This document shows positions 61,998 through 64,000 of a stretch of 64,000 bases of DNA, piece after piece (position 1 is the first letter of the stretch; each line of letters starts with the position of its first letter). Source of the DNA: an uncultured Muribaculaceae bacterium (GTDB lineage Bacteria; Bacteroidota; Bacteroidia; Bacteroidales; Muribaculaceae). The position numbers and the translations under genes are program-made. The notes beneath the pieces were generated by a model that was not told the origin of the DNA, did not search any database, and saw only the letters and a list, made by a program, of their open reading frames with translations. The stretch is taken from NCBI GenBank assembly GCA_910587475.1, contig CAJUMR010000014.1, positions 7,287 to 71,286 of the forward strand, given 5' to 3'.

Positions 61998-63482
61998 TCA
62001 CTTATCGGGATTAGCGTCCTTGAGGATACGGTTCCACCTTATACCCCCGTTAAACATGCTGCGGTCTTTGTCAAACGATATCAGCACGAACACCGGTGTA
62101 CCGACTATGTGGTCTTCAGGAACAAATCCCCAGAAGCGGGAGTCTTGTGAATTGTCGCGGTTATCACCCATCATGAAGTAATAGTCCATGGCAAACGTAT
62201 AATTATCGGCCGGTTTTCCATCTATATATACAACGCCGTCTTTGATGTAGGCATCGTGATGGCCTTCGTAGTTTCGGATTGCTCTGTTGTATGTGGCCCA
62301 TGATTTTTCGTTAAGTTCGATTGTCATGCCTTTAGCCGGTATCAATATACCCTCCCCTCCATAGTTGCTGAGCGACCATCCGTTTGCCACACCTTTCGGG
62401 AAAAGGTATTGATCCTGCGATCCGGGTGCGATCAGAGCCGAAGTTTTCATCATGTCTTTAAGCATGCCTTTTGATTTGAGAGTTTCTATCATTGCGTTGG
62501 TCATGGGCATAGCGTAGAAATAAGACTTGATGTCGGCATCAGGCATCCATGTCAACAGATTGGCTCTATCGATCGGATTTAGATTGGCGTTGATATCCTC
62601 GCAGTCGCTCTCTGTGATGCCAAGTTCATAGATGAAATCTGAGTCGAGAGGCGAATTTAATGCAACGATGTAATTGAACTGTACATTTTCGGGCATTTTC
62701 TGAGCTTTGCCATCTATATATATTGTGTCGTTGACGATCTTGATTGTTTCGCCGGGGAGACCTACAGCGCGTTTTACAAAATTCTGACGACGGTCGACCG
62801 GACGATAGATAATTTCACCGAAAGTGTTTTTGTCGTTGTGGACACGCTCTCGACCATAGCGGTCGACGAGTATATCGTAATACTCCGGACTGGCCTCAAA
62901 GCGGCTTGCAACAGTGTCGCCGGCCGGGAAGTTGAACACTACAATATCGCCGCTTTCCACTGACCTGAGGCCTTTCAGACGCTTGTACTCGATCGACGGA
63001 CTGTCGAGATAGCTCTTTGTATTGATTATCGGCAGGGTGTTATGCACCAATGGAAAGTGAACCGGAGTCATCGGCACTCTTGGACCATAGGTAATCTTGT
63101 TGACCCAAAGATAGTCGCCCGTGAGCAATGTTTTCTCAAGCGACGATGATGGTATCTGGTAATTCTGTCCTATAAAACTGAAAACGAAATAGACAAGTAT
63201 CAAAGCATAGACGATTGCGTCGACCCAGCTCATGACGCTGCGCACTGTCTTGTTCTTGCTTTTCTTCCACCAGGAGAAAGGTATATACCCCGTAATATAT
63301 ATATCGAATAATAGAAACAAAAATATTGCCGGCCAATATGAGCCGAGCCATATCATCCATGCGATGAACAGGGCGGCGACAATTCCGAAGCGTACCCATC
63401 TGGTTGTTTTCACGCTTTTGATGCGCTTGATGAAATCTTCTTTAAATGTTGTTTTTGTCGTTGGGTTGGATATTTGTGTCAT
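61998..63482 (-). CDS. lepB: Signal peptidase I
   Basis: 494 residues, larger than the E. coli enzyme (324) but usual for Bacteroidales, with an insertion in the periplasmic domain. Hydrophobic segments at about 31-68 and 85-105 anchor it in the inner membrane. Catalytic Ser114 lies in QIPSSSLEKTLLTGDYL, the general-base Lys in NFVKRAVGLPGETI, and the C-terminal box is MMGDNRDNSQDSRFWGFV. It removes signal peptides from exported proteins. Coupled to the wbqC-like gene. Confidence 0.95.
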   Translation of the reverse strand: MTQISNPTTKTTFKEDFIKRIKSVKTTRWVRFGIVAALFIAWMIWLGSYWPAIFLFLLFDIYITGYIPFSWWKKSKNKTVRSVMSWVDAIVYALILVYFVFSFIGQNYQIPSSSLEKTLLTGDYLWVNKITYGPRVPMTPVHFPLVHNTLPIINTKSYLDSPSIEYKRLKGLRSVESGDIVVFNFPAGDTVASRFEASPEYYDILVDRYGRERVHNDKNTFGEIIYRPVDRRQNFVKRAVGLPGETIKIVNDTIYIDGKAQKMPENVQFNYIVALNSPLDSDFIYELGITESDCEDINANLNPIDRANLLTWMPDADIKSYFYAMPMTNAMIETLKSKGMLKDMMKTSALIAPGSQDQYLFPKGVANGWSLSNYGGEGILIPAKGMTIELNEKSWATYNRAIRNYEGHHDAYIKDGVVYIDGKPADNYTFAMDYYFMMGDNRDNSQDSRFWGFVPEDHIVGTPVFVLISFDKDRSMFNGGIRWNRILKDANPDK

Positions 63483-63513
63483 ATTATGCGATGTCTCAAT
63501 GTTAAAACTAACG

Positions 63514-63545
63514 CAAATGTAGTTATTTTATTGAACGCATACAAC
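63514..63545 (-). promoter_or_regulatory. Promoter for lepB-wbqC
   Basis: On the minus strand GTTG (complement of 63542-63545), 20-nt spacer and perfect -7 TACATTTG (complement of 63514-63521), about 30 nt before ATG 63482. Confidence 0.6.
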
Positions 63546-63609
63546 TGACACTTCCATTTATTTACTGCAATTAGAGTCGGATCACGACCATATTATATAT
63601 AATATATCT

Positions 63610-63750
63610 ATGATAATAGTATCGGATGAGCGCTTGTTGGTTCTAATGGTTGTCGGCACGTTAGTTTTTTGTATCTTCTCTATGCTCGGTTTTTATGGCG
63701 TGTGTAGGCAAAACAAGGATAATTTGAGGGCAAAATGCAGTATTGATTAA
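63610..63750 (+). CDS. Possible 46-residue single-span membrane protein
   Basis: ATG 63610 to TAA 63748-63750 encodes MIIVSDERLLVLMVV... with one hydrophobic span (about 9-30: LLVLMVVGTLVFCIFSMLGF) followed by a basic segment (CRQNKDNLRAK), fitting a small protein with the basic tail in the cytosol. Its G/T-rich codons resemble neighbouring plus-strand genes. No promoter is clear and no family is recognised; it may be chance. Confidence 0.35.
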   Translation: MIIVSDERLLVLMVVGTLVFCIFSMLGFYGVCRQNKDNLRAKCSID

Positions 63751-63818
63751 ATCGATTAAGATTTATTAACACGGAGGTTTTCGGTATTATGAATGCACAT
63801 TTTTTTACCGTTTCTATG

Positions 63819-63923
63819 AGCTCTTGGTAAAGTGCTAAAATTTTTTCAAAAATAATTATATGCTTAATATATTGTGTTATAATTATATAGCTCTTGGTGC
63901 TGAATTTTCTGTGAAAAATAATT
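63819..63923 (+). repeat. Two imperfect direct repeats upstream of the edge promoter
   Basis: AGCTCTTGGT occurs at 63819-63828 and 63889-63898. Each copy is followed by a GCT, an A/T run and AAAAATAATT (63848-63857 and 63914-63923), so two roughly 35-40-nt units are spaced 70 nt apart. The second ends 9 nt before the -33 box at 63933. They may be tandem regulator-binding or promoter-upstream elements. The rest of 63751-63932 is AT-rich with no coding signal. Confidence 0.55.
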
Positions 63924-63932
63924 GCGAAAATA

Positions 63933-63964
63933 TTTGGAGGGAATGAAAAAAGTGCCTAACTTTG
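63933..63964 (+). promoter_or_regulatory. Strong promoter for a gene beyond the right edge
   Basis: TTTG (63933-63936), 20-nt spacer and TAACTTTG (63957-63964) are both perfect. The transcript would start near 63970, and CACACAGCGGTGTG (63987-64000) begins a hairpin cut by the window end. Confidence 0.7.
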
Positions 63965-64000
63965 CACTCGCTTTTGAGAAACAGCCCACACAGCGGTGTG

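Overview
The window looks like a chromosomal segment of a gut-type Bacteroidales bacterium, most likely a Muribaculaceae (S24-7) relative; the family assignment is inference. The reasons are SusC/SusD pairs, type V (Mfa/Fim) pilus genes, NigD-like and DUF3467/DUF4271/DUF4294 proteins, type IX secretion (T9SS) PorZ and sorting tails, Bacteroidetes promoters (TTTG / about 19-20 nt / TAnnTTTG), and no obvious Shine-Dalgarno sequences. I see no transposase, phage gene, CRISPR array, tRNA or rRNA.

Layout. 1-6.65 kb: cell-surface genes. These are an outer-membrane barrel (minus strand), a large lipoprotein resembling Bacteroidales S-layer proteins paired with an OmpA-family protein and closed by a strong terminator, and a T9SS-tailed secreted protein. 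6.66-10.9 kb (minus strand): lolD-like ATPase, NigD-like lipoprotein, DUF3467 protein, cysS and a DMT transporter. 11.1-21.6 kb: a type V pilus operon. It runs DUF3575, DUF3868/OmpA/TPR, fimbrillin, Mfa2/FimB anchor, tip lipoprotein, 1062-residue tip adhesin candidate, thioredoxin-fold lipoprotein. It has a 300-nt leader and a strong hairpin just after the major pilin gene. 21.7-40.8 kb: a polysaccharide utilization locus (PUL). It runs ROK regulator, SusC, SusD, DUF6259 putative glycosidase, a tailed surface protein, a GH3-SGNH esterase fusion, three DUF4855 proteins, and two paralogues of a family I do not recognise.

40.8-53.5 kb: AspT-type transporter, small barrel, flavin reductase-rubredoxin, a GDPD-EEP fusion, a His-rich COG0523 GTPase, the pyrH-frr-DUF4294-xerD operon, LOG protein, DUF4271, hemD-like, rnpA, yidD and tatD. 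53.5-64 kb: nadA, leuS, rdgB, porZ, an unknown gene, and wbqC and lepB on the minus strand. The right edge has a strong promoter for a gene beyond the window.

The most notable chromosome-scale signal is at about 53.5-54.0 kb. Plus-strand genes to the left are C/A-rich and those to the right are G/T-rich. The switch falls in an AT-rich intergenic region with a cluster of GTTGATAA motifs (one base from the classical DnaA box in reverse orientation). I interpret this as a candidate replication origin, lying next to rnpA-yidD but without dnaA nearby.

For biological novelty, the PUL is the best candidate. Two of its protein families each occur with and without a T9SS sorting tail, suggesting the same activities are placed both on the cell surface and in the periplasm. 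It also carries a GH3-esterase fusion and an unrecognised duplicated family.
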